Source: Sphingobium abikonense NBRC 16140 (GTDB lineage Bacteria; Pseudomonadota; Alphaproteobacteria; Sphingomonadales; Sphingomonadaceae). Taken from it: 46,422 nucleotides of DNA. Location: contig NZ_BCYT01000023.1 of NCBI RefSeq assembly GCF_001598335.1, forward strand, positions 1 through 46,422, given 5' to 3'. This document shows, piece after piece, positions 9,684 through 17,421 of this stretch. A program made the translations under genes and the position numbers. A model generated the notes under the pieces. That model did no database searches, was not told the origin of the DNA, and saw only the letters and a list, made by a program, of their open reading frames with translations. Positions within the stretch are counted from its first letter, which is position 1. Each line of letters starts with the position of its first letter.

Positions 9684-11362
9684 ATCACGCCCTCCTTCAT
9701 CAGCGAGACCGCATGGTCGCAGGCGCGCGCCGTGAGCGCCATATAGGTTAGCGAGGGGTTCTGGCAGGCGGACGAACTCATTTGCGCGCCGTCGGTGACG
9801 AACAGGTTGGGAACGTCATGCGCCTGGCTCCACCGGTTCAGGACGGAAGTCTTGGGATCATGGCCCATGCGGGCGCCGCCCATTTCGTGGATTGCCGATC
9901 CGCCGATGCCGGGTTCGTCGAACCCCATCACGACATGACCGCCGGCCGCTTCCATCATGGCCGCCGCTTCCTTCTTCGCATCAGCCAGTGCGCGACGCTC
10001 ATTGTCGCCATGCTCGAAATGGATGTTGAGCATCGGCAGCCCCTGCGGGTCGAGCTTGACGGGGTCGAGCGTGAGCCGGTTTGTCGCGCGCGGCAGGCTT
10101 TCGGCGAAACCGACGAAGACCATGCGCCATGGGCCAACCTTGCGGGTCTGTTCCTTGAAATCCTTACCAATTCCGGCGGAGCGCTTGGCCGCTGTCCATC
10201 CGCTTTGCAGCGCACCGCCCTGAAAGCTGTAACCGCGCGTAAAGTCGCCGTCCTTACGGTCGAGATTGCGGAAACGGGGAATGACCACGCCCGTCGGTCG
10301 ATTACCGTAGGTCGTGCGATCTTCAAATCCCGGGATCATCGCCATGGTCGAGAGCGTCGACGCGTGATCCATGACGTGCGTCCCCAGCACGCCGCTGCTG
10401 TTGGCAAGGCCGTTTTGGAAGGCTTCGGAGCGCGAGCGCAGCAGAATGTGGACGCTGTTGAAAGCGCTTGCGTTGAGAAAGACGAGGCGCGCGCCATAGC
10501 GGGTCCGTGCGCCCGTCTTCACATCGATGACGCGGACGCCCGATGCTTTCTTGCTGACTGGATCATAGTCGACAGCCTCAACGAGCGAGTCGGTGATGAC
10601 GGTCAGCCGGCCGGTCTTCTTCGCGGCCGGAAGAGTCGAGCTTTGCGTGCTGAAATAGGCGCCATAGGAACAGCCCCGGGCACAGATCGACCGATATTGG
10701 CAGGGGGCCCGCCCTTCCTTGGGTTGGGTCAGATTGGCGGTGCGGCCGATCGTCAGGCAGCGATCAGGCCATTTCTGGGCGATGGCCTGACGGACATGCT
10801 GTTCGACGACATTAAGGGCCATGGGCGGCAGGAACTTGCCGTCGGGCAGGGATGCGAGTCCTTCCGCAGCACCCGAGACGCCTATGAAATCTTCGACATA
10901 GTCATACCAGGGCGCGACATCCGCATAGCGGATCGGCCAGTCTGTGCCGTAGCCGTCCGCCTTGTTCGCGCCGAAATCATAGTCGGACCAGCGATAGCTC
11001 TGTCGTCCCCAGGTCAGCGACCGCCCGCCTAGCTGGTAGCTGCGCCACCAGTTGAATTGGGTGCCGTCGGCAACGGCATAGGGATTGTCCTTGTCATTGA
11101 CGAAGTGGTTCTGCGTAAATTCGGTGAAATGCCGGTTCAGCCGCTGCACCGGATATTCGCGGGCATACAGTTCCGCGTCGCCTTCGCCACGAAATTCCAT
11201 TTCCCAAGGGGCTTTGGTTTCGGTGACATAATCCGTGCCATGCTCGATCATGCGTCCCCGCTCGATCATCAGCACCTTGAGGCCTTTTTCCGTGAGTTCC
11301 TTGGCGGCCCACCCGCCGGTGATGCCTGAACCCACTACGATCGCGTCGAAATCCATGCTCAT
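9680..11362 (-). CDS. GMC family oxidoreductase, large subunit (candidate glycoside 3-dehydrogenase)
   Basis: FAD-dependent sugar or alcohol oxidoreductase, 560 aa. The Rossmann motif VVGSGITGGWAAKELTEKG is at residues 9-27; conserved C-terminal elements include GGSAIHEMGGARMG and SSACQNPSLTYMAL. There is no cytochrome domain and no obvious signal peptide. ATGA overlap with the upstream subunit-3 gene. In this subfamily (gluconate, fructose and sorbitol dehydrogenases, and LacA/ThuB-type glucoside 3-dehydrogenases) the large subunit pairs with a small Tat-exported partner. Together with the deglycosidase genes at 15019-16435, the favoured role (inference) is C3 oxidation of a glucoside. An electron acceptor such as a cytochrome c is not encoded in the window. 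Confidence 0.88.
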   Translation of the reverse strand: MSMDFDAIVVGSGITGGWAAKELTEKGLKVLMIERGRMIEHGTDYVTETKAPWEMEFRGEGDAELYAREYPVQRLNRHFTEFTQNHFVNDKDNPYAVADGTQFNWWRSYQLGGRSLTWGRQSYRWSDYDFGANKADGYGTDWPIRYADVAPWYDYVEDFIGVSGAAEGLASLPDGKFLPPMALNVVEQHVRQAIAQKWPDRCLTIGRTANLTQPKEGRAPCQYRSICARGCSYGAYFSTQSSTLPAAKKTGRLTVITDSLVEAVDYDPVSKKASGVRVIDVKTGARTRYGARLVFLNASAFNSVHILLRSRSEAFQNGLANSSGVLGTHVMDHASTLSTMAMIPGFEDRTTYGNRPTGVVIPRFRNLDRKDGDFTRGYSFQGGALQSGWTAAKRSAGIGKDFKEQTRKVGPWRMVFVGFAESLPRATNRLTLDPVKLDPQGLPMLNIHFEHGDNERRALADAKKEAAAMMEAAGGHVVMGFDEPGIGGSAIHEMGGARMGHDPKTSVLNRWSQAHDVPNLFVTDGAQMSSSACQNPSLTYMALTARACDHAVSLMKEGVI

Positions 11363-12012
11363 CCAAAATCCACCGCTGTCCAGTCGCTCGACCAGGAGCG
11401 GTTGTTGGGGGGAAGGGGAAGGTCCGGCTCCCAGCGGCCCGGAACCAGTTCATATTGCAACTCGCGGCTCGCGCCGACTTCGGAGGTGTAATAGCCGGTA
11501 AGGATCAAGGCCTTGAGCTTCTTCCAGGGATGATCCTGCCGTTCGCCCCCAAAGGCGTCGCCATCATAGGCCGCGAGCAGCGTATGCTGGCGGTCCGGCT
11601 TGAGGCTGAGGAAGTCGCCAGAGGCATGCCGGTTGAGGTCCCGCGCGACCTGCTCCAACACCGGAAAGCCGCCACGATAGCCGGCCATGCGCACGGGTCC
11701 GGAAATCGGCGGCGTGGTTTCGTCCAAGCCATGGAGCAGGGCCAGTTCGACGAAGGCGGGGACGCCAACCGCCACTGCGCCAGGCGTATCGGTGGCAGGG
11801 ATGACAAGGTCGGACAAGCGCGCGATCAGCAGCTTTTCCGACTCGCTCGCACCCGTTTCGTCGCCGCCCCGACTTTGCTGCCAGATGTAAAGGGGAAGGC
11901 CGGCCAGCACGGCCAACACAGCCGCGCCGCCGATCAGTTGACGTCGATCGACGCCTTTTTCTAAGGCTGTTCCAGCGGGCTTTGCCGCGTCGGCCTGATG
12001 GCGTTCTGCCAT
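11359..12012 (-). CDS. Gluconate 2-dehydrogenase subunit 3-family small subunit, Tat signal
   Basis: 217 aa; start ATG 12012 with GGGAGAGGA just upstream on the minus strand. The N-terminus carries a twin-arginine signal (DRRQLIGGAAVLAVLAGLP, about residues 22-41), then the gluconate_2-dh3 domain (LIARLSDLVIPATDTPGA through the GYYTSEVGASRELQYELVPG region and a C-terminal tail rich in proline and tryptophan). Known family role: it partners a GMC flavoprotein and supplies the export signal. That the large subunit lacks a signal fits export of the folded pair by a hitchhiker mechanism (inference). First gene of a three-gene minus-strand operon preceded by the shared operator. Confidence 0.9.
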   Translation of the reverse strand: MAERHQADAAKPAGTALEKGVDRRQLIGGAAVLAVLAGLPLYIWQQSRGGDETGASESEKLLIARLSDLVIPATDTPGAVAVGVPAFVELALLHGLDETTPPISGPVRMAGYRGGFPVLEQVARDLNRHASGDFLSLKPDRQHTLLAAYDGDAFGGERQDHPWKKLKALILTGYYTSEVGASRELQYELVPGRWEPDLPLPPNNRSWSSDWTAVDFG

Positions 12013-12045
12013 TTCCTCTCCCTGGTCGACAATGGGCGACCTGAA

Positions 12046-12092
12046 ATGAACTGTAATTCTATTTCTTTATCTAGTGTTGTTAGCTTTCGCAA
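12046..12092 (-). promoter_or_regulatory. Promoter and operator of the GMC operon
   Basis: On the minus strand TTGCGA (12092-12087), a 17-bp spacer and TAAAGA (12069-12064) form a plausible promoter. The operator TAGAATTACAGTTCAT (12061-12046) starts two bases after the -10, so it would cover the transcription start about 34 bp ahead of the ATG at 12012. The match to the cluster consensus is in the outer arms (TAGAA and TTC). Confidence 0.5.
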
Positions 12093-12101
12093 GAGGCGCG
12101 A

Positions 12102-13607
12102 TCAGCGCGGCGGCGCGTGGCCGCGGATTTTGAGATTGCGTGGAATGTAAAGCGCCAGCACCGCGGTGAGCAATAGCATCGCGCAGATCACGCCCGCTGA
12201 CACACTGAATGCCCTGAGGGCGTCGGCACTGACCACGTCCTGTTCCGGCTGAACCAGGAAAAAAAGTGTTCCGACCGCCGCTGTTCCGACCGCAGCGCCC
12301 AGTTGCTGCACGGCCTTGAGCATGCCGGACGCGGCGCCGGCATGGTCGACATCAACCTCCGACAGCGCGCAGGGTGGCAAGGGACCGCCGGTCAGACCCA
12401 TTCCCAAGCCCATGATGAGAAGCGGCAATGCCAATAGCGGTGGCGCATGCGCAATCAAATCAGGTGTGTGAAACAGCCAGGTTAGCGCGGCGAGGCCGGT
12501 AACCATCAGCAGCGCCCCCCAGCTTATGATGACGGGGCCATAGCGCGGCAAGGCCTTGCGCGACAGCATACCGATCGCAAAGGAGGCGCCAAACGCATAC
12601 GGAACATGCGCCAGCCCGACTTGGGCCGGGGTAAAGCCCAGCCCACGCTGCATCGCAAGCGTGAGCGTGAACATGAGGCCGCCGGTCGCTATCTGGAAGG
12701 CAATTGTCGTCAGCAGGCCAAACGAAAATCCGCGCGCGTGGAACAATTCCGGCACGATCAGCGCGGACCCGTCACGGGCCATGCGACCCCGGCTGTAGCG
12801 CATCAGAATCGCCGCAATCGGAACGCTCGATCCCATCAGCACGAACCCCCAGAGCGGCCAGCCATAGTCACGTCCCTGGATCAGGGGGAAAATAAGCGCG
12901 AAGAGAAGGGCAAGAACCAGACAGGTCCCGGGAACGTCGAACCGTGGACTGCGGGAGGACTTGCCGGCGGGAAGAATGCGCGCCGCAAGCACCAGCGCTG
13001 CAATGCCGATTGGCAAATTGACGAGAAATATCGGGCGCCAGCCAAGGCCAAGCAAATTGGCGCTGAGCAGGAAACCGCCGATCACTGGCCCCAGCACTGC
13101 GGCGAGACCGCCAAGAACGCCGAACAGCGCCAGGGCAGACACACGTTCATGGGGGGGATACATGATCTGCGTCAGCGACATGACTTGCGGCAACATGATC
13201 GCCGCCGCGCCGCCTTGAAGCAGTCGCGCTGCTACAAGCTGGCCAGGCGTCTGCGCGATCCCGCACAGCAGCGAGGTCAGAGTAAAGCCCGCAACGCCCA
13301 GCAAGAAGGCCCGGCTATATCCCACCATGTCGCCCAGGCGCCCCCCGGTGATGAGAAGCAGCGAAAAGACGGTGGAATAGCCCGCGACCATCCATTGGAC
13401 CTCTGCATCGCTGGCGCCCAGTTGCGCTTGCAAGGTTGGAACCGCGACGTTGATGATCGTCATGTCGACCAGATCGAGAACCATCGCCGTCGCGACGATG
13501 GCAAGTGCAAGGCTGCGCTGCCCGGTACTGAGCAGGGCGGCTGAAGCGACTGCGCTCTGTGGTGCGACCGCGACAGCAGCGTCCCGTCCCGTTGCCCGGT
13601 CACGCAT
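12102..13607 (-). CDS. DHA2-family MFS transporter (EmrB/QacA-like)
   Basis: 501 aa, about 14 hydrophobic segments, start ATG 13607 with AGGAGGG at 13620-13614. The first helix contains DLVDMTIINVAVPTLQ (motif D1 of drug:H+ antiporters), loop 2-3 has GGRLGDMVGYSRAF (motif A) and helix 5 has GPVIGG (motif C), all marks of 14-TM exporters. Likely role: efflux of the hydrophobic substrate, aglycone or a toxic intermediate, under the cluster's TetR-like control. Monocistronic and divergent from the MFS-deglycosidase operon. The exporter direction is known for the family and not proven here. Confidence 0.9.
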   Translation of the reverse strand: MRDRATGRDAAVAVAPQSAVASAALLSTGQRSLALAIVATAMVLDLVDMTIINVAVPTLQAQLGASDAEVQWMVAGYSTVFSLLLITGGRLGDMVGYSRAFLLGVAGFTLTSLLCGIAQTPGQLVAARLLQGGAAAIMLPQVMSLTQIMYPPHERVSALALFGVLGGLAAVLGPVIGGFLLSANLLGLGWRPIFLVNLPIGIAALVLAARILPAGKSSRSPRFDVPGTCLVLALLFALIFPLIQGRDYGWPLWGFVLMGSSVPIAAILMRYSRGRMARDGSALIVPELFHARGFSFGLLTTIAFQIATGGLMFTLTLAMQRGLGFTPAQVGLAHVPYAFGASFAIGMLSRKALPRYGPVIISWGALLMVTGLAALTWLFHTPDLIAHAPPLLALPLLIMGLGMGLTGGPLPPCALSEVDVDHAGAASGMLKAVQQLGAAVGTAAVGTLFFLVQPEQDVVSADALRAFSVSAGVICAMLLLTAVLALYIPRNLKIRGHAPPR

Positions 13608-13624
13608 GCACTTCCCTCCTAATA

Positions 13625-13737
13625 TAGAACCATTATTCTATTCCGTTAAATGCTGCGGGTGGGATCGTCAAGTCGATCGCATGGTGCCGGATGGCTTGAC
13701 ACTGCAGACTTCAACCAATAGACGAATATTGGTTCTA
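13625..13737. promoter_or_regulatory. Divergent promoters with two TetR-type operators
   Basis: Minus strand: TTGACG (13671-13666) and an AT-rich -10 around 13650-13643 lead into the operator TAGAACCATTATTCTA (13625-13640), the most perfect palindrome of the set (5-bp arms, 6-bp centre). Plus strand: TTGACA (13696-13701), 17-bp spacer, TAGACG (13719-13724), with the operator read on the minus strand as TAGAACCAATATTCGT (13737-13722). The latter is also inside a longer inverted repeat, AACCAATA and TATTGGTT (13713-13734). Both sites would block the start of their own transcript. This is the clearest regulatory locus in the window. Confidence 0.65.
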
Positions 13738-13785
13738 ATTAGAGGCGGCGTAGGAGTCGTCCGGTGTAGAGGAGCCCGAGGCGCA

Positions 13786-15015
13786 GTGCATTCCATCGTC
13801 GATTTCTTCCGCCGACTAACCCTTGTGCCACAAGGCGCAACAATCGTCTTTGCGGGCTTCCTGCCGATTTTTGCGATCGTGTCGATGTTCCCGGCAATTC
13901 CCGCCATCATCGACCATTTTGCCGCCGACCCCGACGCGCGCTGGAAAGTGCCTATGATGGTGTCGGCGCCAGGCCTGACCATCGCGTTGATCGCGCCCTT
14001 TGCCGGCTTCTTCGTCGACCGTTTTGGCCGCCGCCCGCTTCTGATCGGGGCGACCTTGCTCTATGGCGTCGTGGGGACCGCGCCCTTTTTTCTTGACAGC
14101 CTTGATGCCCTGATCGTGTGTCGGCTGTTGCTGGGCGTGGCGGAGGCCGCGATCCTGACGATCGTGAACGCGCTGATCGCCGACTATTGGGACGACCGCG
14201 GCCGCAAGGACTGGCTGTTTCTTCAGGGCGTTTGCGGCCCTTTCCTTGCGTCGGGCGTCATCCTTCTGTCCGGTATGGCATCGGCTGTGCGGTGGAACGG
14301 TATCTTCCTTGTCTATGCGGTCGCCTTCCCGATTTTCATCGCGATGATCCTCTGGTTGTTCGAACCGCGTCGCGCGGATGGTGCGACCATCGCAGATATT
14401 GCACGGAAAGAGCCCGCGGCGCGCACGCCTTTTCCAGGCGCGTCACTGGTTCTGATCGGCGGCACCACTTTGGTGGCGTCAGCGCTCTATTATGTGTTCA
14501 TCATCAGCGGTTCGCTTGCCTGGCGAGAGGTCGGCGTCATGGACTCTGCCCGCATTGGCCAGCTCACCGCGATACCCAGCCTCTTTGTCATGCTGGGTGC
14601 GCTGATCTTTCGGTTGATGGGCGGCATGTCGCACAAGATCAAGCTGGCGACCTTTTTCGGGCTGCTGGGCCTTGGCCTTGCCGGGATCGGCCTCGCGCCC
14701 GATTGGCGTTGGCTGACTGCCGCCCTGATCGTCCAGCAGACAGGCGCGGGCATGGCGGTTGCGACCATCATCTTCTGGGCGCAGAGCATGTTGCCGTTTG
14801 AACATCGCGGCCGCGGCATGGGCGTGTGGACCGCCTGCTTCTTCTTTGGCCAATTTTCCAGTCCCTGGCTGGTGCATCAGGCGGAAAACCTTGTCGGGTC
14901 CATGCAGGGCGCGTTTCTTGCGGCGGGCCTGGTAGGCATTTTTGCCGGCATTACGATCATTGGCTTCCTGCGTGACGGAAGCACTCAAAATCCATCCATC
15001 GCTCCTGCAGAGTAA
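13786..15015 (+). CDS. MFS transporter (12 TM)
   Basis: 409 aa starting at GTG 13786, the first plausible start after the promoter and operator; the frame stays open upstream but only through the divergent promoter. GAGG lies just ahead. Features: GFFVDRFGRRPLLIGATLL (motif A of MFS, about residues 65-83), GVAEAAILTIVNALIADYW (helix 4-5 region), and twelve hydrophobic stretches. Three bases separate its stop from the deglycosidase alpha gene, so transport and sugar cleavage are co-expressed. Inference: it brings the glycoside, or the 3-keto-glycoside made in the periplasm, into the cytoplasm. Start choice is moderately sure. Confidence 0.85.
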   Translation: MHSIVDFFRRLTLVPQGATIVFAGFLPIFAIVSMFPAIPAIIDHFAADPDARWKVPMMVSAPGLTIALIAPFAGFFVDRFGRRPLLIGATLLYGVVGTAPFFLDSLDALIVCRLLLGVAEAAILTIVNALIADYWDDRGRKDWLFLQGVCGPFLASGVILLSGMASAVRWNGIFLVYAVAFPIFIAMILWLFEPRRADGATIADIARKEPAARTPFPGASLVLIGGTTLVASALYYVFIISGSLAWREVGVMDSARIGQLTAIPSLFVMLGALIFRLMGGMSHKIKLATFFGLLGLGLAGIGLAPDWRWLTAALIVQQTGAGMAVATIIFWAQSMLPFEHRGRGMGVWTACFFFGQFSSPWLVHQAENLVGSMQGAFLAAGLVGIFAGITIIGFLRDGSTQNPSIAPAE

Positions 15016-15018
15016 ATC

Positions 15019-16029
15019 ATGACAAGCGACATCAAGCGGGGCGTCAGCCTCTACAGTTTTCAGCACGAAACCTTCCAGGGCAAGATGACCCTGGAGGATT
15101 GCTTCAAGGCGTGTGCAGATATGGGTGCGTCGGGTATCGAGGTCATCGGCGAGCAAACCTTCTGGGGCTGGCCCGAGGCTGCCGTCGACGACGCGAAGAT
15201 CGAGGAGTGGCACCACCTCATCAAGACCTACAACGCGACCGCCGTCTGCCACGATTTCATGCTCGACTACAAACGCTACAAGGGCAGGACCATGTCCCTA
15301 GAGGAGCAGGTCGCCAGCGTCAGGAAGGATCTGGATTTCGCGGCCCGGCTCGGCGTCAAATATGTCCGCGCGCTGGTGTCGATCGCGCCCGAAGTTCTGG
15401 TCGTCGCCGCGCCCTATGCCGAGGAAAAAGATATCAAGATACTGATCGAGGTGCACGCACCGCTGCATTTCGATCATCCCTGGATCATCCGACACGCCGA
15501 AGCCTTCGAAAAGTCCGGTTCCGATGCGCTTGGGTTTCTGCCCGACATGGGGATGTTCCTGTTCAAGTTTCCGCCGGTGTGGAAGGAGCGATTCATCCGC
15601 AACGGCGTCCCGCGACACATCGCCGATTATATTGAGAAAGCCTATGAGGACCGCGTTCTTTCGGAATATGTGATCCTGAACGTGCGTGAGATGGGCGGTG
15701 AGGGGCCTGCGCTCGGCATGGCGGAAACGCTGCGCCACAATGCAGCGTTCGAGCCGAAACGGATGCTGGATTACATGCACCGCATCCACAATATTCACGG
15801 CAAATTCTACCAGATGGATGAAAATCTGGTCGAACCGTCCATTCCCTATGAAGAGATCGTCCGGGTGCTTAAGCAGGGCGGCTACAAGGGCTATATCTGC
15901 TCGGAATATGAAGGAAATCGCTGGATCGAGGACGCGCAGGAAGTCGATTCGGTCGAGCAGGTGCGGCGTCAGCAGGAAATGCTCAAGAGCTTGATCGGCG
16001 AACCCACCCCCACCGCGCTCGCGACCTGA
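15019..16029 (+). CDS. C-glycoside deglycosidase alpha subunit-like TIM barrel
   Basis: 336 aa, sugar phosphate isomerase/epimerase (AP_endonuc_2) fold, no signal peptide. Visible candidate metal ligands are E144, D176, H260 and E296 (in IEVHAP, FLPDMG, NIHGKF and CSEYEG), with H146 as a possible catalytic base. Directly downstream (13 bp) is a DUF6379 protein, the partner subunit of characterised bacterial C-glycoside deglycosidases such as CarB/CarC and DgpB/DgpC; the pairing is the main evidence for this call. Known reaction: cleavage of the C-C (or C-O) bond of a 3-keto-glycoside by metal-assisted elimination, releasing the aglycone and an unsaturated keto-sugar. Here the substrate is unknown and O-glycosides remain possible. 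Cytoplasmic, co-transcribed with the MFS gene. Confidence 0.85.
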   Translation: MTSDIKRGVSLYSFQHETFQGKMTLEDCFKACADMGASGIEVIGEQTFWGWPEAAVDDAKIEEWHHLIKTYNATAVCHDFMLDYKRYKGRTMSLEEQVASVRKDLDFAARLGVKYVRALVSIAPEVLVVAAPYAEEKDIKILIEVHAPLHFDHPWIIRHAEAFEKSGSDALGFLPDMGMFLFKFPPVWKERFIRNGVPRHIADYIEKAYEDRVLSEYVILNVREMGGEGPALGMAETLRHNAAFEPKRMLDYMHRIHNIHGKFYQMDENLVEPSIPYEEIVRVLKQGGYKGYICSEYEGNRWIEDAQEVDSVEQVRRQQEMLKSLIGEPTPTALAT

Positions 16030-16042
16030 GGAGACACCAGAC

Positions 16043-16435
16043 ATGTTCGACAAGATGATGCTGTGCGACGAGGGCTTCGAGAATGCCGTCGAGAACGGCG
16101 AGACGATCGGCTTCTCGCTGCTCGCCCGCCTGCCCTATTACCGTGGCCTTGGCCTTTCGATGATCGAGGACATCGGCCTTACGATCGATGGCGAGCCGGT
16201 GAAGCGCGAGGACATCCGCTTTTCCGTCCGGGGCCGCAGCTGGACCCTCGATGAAATGGAGACCGTCTATGACGATCGCTGGAACTTCGGTGAAAAGGCG
16301 AAGGTGACGGTGCTGAGGACGGGCGGCCTGACACCAGGCGCGCACAAGGTCGACATCGCGGTGCGAATGCGCGTGTCCTACCTTCCCTTCGTGCCGACCA
16401 CGAAAACGGGCCGCGAGCTGCAACTCGCTGCCTGA
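16043..16435 (+). CDS. DUF6379: C-glycoside deglycosidase beta subunit
   Basis: 130 aa, start ATG 16043 with GAGGAG at 16028-16033. Recognisable DUF6379 features are the start MFDKMMLCDEGFENAVENG, the ARLPYYRGLGLSMIEDIGL block around residues 31-48, the DEMETVYDDRWNFGEKA block around 70-86, and a hydrophobic VRMRVSYLPF near 110-120. This small beta-sandwich is known only as the partner that completes the deglycosidase heteromer with the TIM barrel; it has no catalytic residues of its own that I can name. Its presence turns the neighbouring isomerase-like protein from a generic call into a specific one. Last gene before a terminator-like hairpin. Confidence 0.88.
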   Translation: MFDKMMLCDEGFENAVENGETIGFSLLARLPYYRGLGLSMIEDIGLTIDGEPVKREDIRFSVRGRSWTLDEMETVYDDRWNFGEKAKVTVLRTGGLTPGAHKVDIAVRMRVSYLPFVPTTKTGRELQLAA

Positions 16436-16443
16436 TCTGAAGG

Positions 16444-16471
16444 GGTGCGGCACGCAGGGGGCGGCCGCACC
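16444..16471. terminator. Hairpin between convergent operons
   Basis: GGTGCGGC (16444-16451) pairs with GCCGCACC (16464-16471) across a 12-base loop, between the deglycosidase beta gene and the convergent tetR gene. There is only a weak T run after it (TCCTCGTTT), so efficiency is uncertain. Confidence 0.5.
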
Positions 16472-16621
16472 TCCTCGTTTATGACCGGCCGAAACGCGAC
16501 GCGATCGATACTGCCTCAAGGTGTCCGATATTACCCTTCGCTGGTCCGCTCCGGCGTCCGGGCAGACAAATCTGAGACGCGCGGGTTTATGGCGCCGGCG
16601 TGGGGTTCGTCACCCTCCGGC

Positions 16622-17302
16622 TCATTTTTTTGCGCGCAGAAACGCTGGACACATGATCGCCAGATCTTCCTTCAACTCTTCCCAATTCCCCTGGTTGGCG
16701 GCTTCCGGCGACGAGCCCAGGCCAAGGAAACGCGCAAGCGTATAATAGATCATGCGGAACACATTGCTGACGAGCCGTTGATGGTCCGGCCGTCCGAATT
16801 CATCTGCGAAGCGCAACAACTGCGCCTCCGCTTCTCGCTCCAGTTTCTCCGCCGAACTCCTGCCAAGTGCCGATATCGCCTGATCATAGATGGCGCGAAA
16901 CATGATGGGACGAAGCACCGGGCTGAATCGCTTGAGCAGCTCGGCATAGGCCTCCACAAACTGGCGCGAAAATTCGTCGAGCGTCGATGTATTCTGACGA
17001 ATTTGCGCCATCATCGCATCCTGTTCCTCGCCAATCTCTGTAAGGACACGGCCATGCACAGCCCGGATCAGATCGTCCTTGCTGTCAAATCTCAGATAGA
17101 TGGAGCCGATCGATACCTTTCCGGCTTTCGCCACTTCGGTAAGGGTGAAGTCGTCATTGCCACGCTTCACCATCAGCTTTTCCGCGGCGGTCAACATCCG
17201 TTCGTAGGACGCGCGGCTACGCCCCTGCTGCGGAACGCGTGAAGCCTCCGCCGTCAGGGAAATAGAATCAGTCTTCGCTTTCACGGTTGACATCGCCGGC
17301 AT
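16622..17302 (-). CDS. TetR/AcrR-family transcriptional regulator
   Basis: 226 aa. I prefer ATG 17302 (AAGG five bases ahead); a GTG at 17308 and an ATG at 17293 are alternatives. The N-terminal helix-turn-helix lies at about residues 28-75 (ERMLTAAEKLMVKRG, FTLTEVAKAGKVSIGSIYLRF, SKDDLIRAV), followed by an all-helical ligand-binding domain. Central position among five operons carrying the same palindrome, one of them at its own promoter, makes it the likely local repressor (inference). The inducer would be a pathway substrate or intermediate. Divergent from the LLM monooxygenase operon. Confidence 0.92.
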   Translation of the reverse strand: MPAMSTVKAKTDSISLTAEASRVPQQGRSRASYERMLTAAEKLMVKRGNDDFTLTEVAKAGKVSIGSIYLRFDSKDDLIRAVHGRVLTEIGEEQDAMMAQIRQNTSTLDEFSRQFVEAYAELLKRFSPVLRPIMFRAIYDQAISALGRSSAEKLEREAEAQLLRFADEFGRPDHQRLVSNVFRMIYYTLARFLGLGSSPEAANQGNWEELKEDLAIMCPAFLRAKK

Positions 17303-17320
17303 CGTCACCTTATCAATAAT

Positions 17321-17369
17321 AATAACGTTGGTTCTAATTTATCTTTATTCTGACGGCTTGGGAAGCCAA
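17321..17369 (-). promoter_or_regulatory. tetR promoter and operator (shared with the LLM operon)
   Basis: Minus strand: TTGGCT (17369-17364), 16-bp spacer, TAAAGA (17347-17342), then the operator TAGAACCAACGTTATT (17336-17321) at the predicted start of transcription. This supports autorepression. The site lies about 85 bp before the LLM monooxygenase gene on the plus strand, for which I see no strong separate promoter, so it may control both. Confidence 0.5.
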
Positions 17370-17421
17370 TGTAAACCGGCCGTCATATGAGCGCGAGCGA
17401 TTTGCGCCGCTGGAGGGGATG

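Noticed and set aside
9782..11032. A 416-codon plus-strand frame
   Set aside because: Shadow of the GMC oxidoreductase gene, whose FAD and C-terminal motifs are clear on the minus strand.
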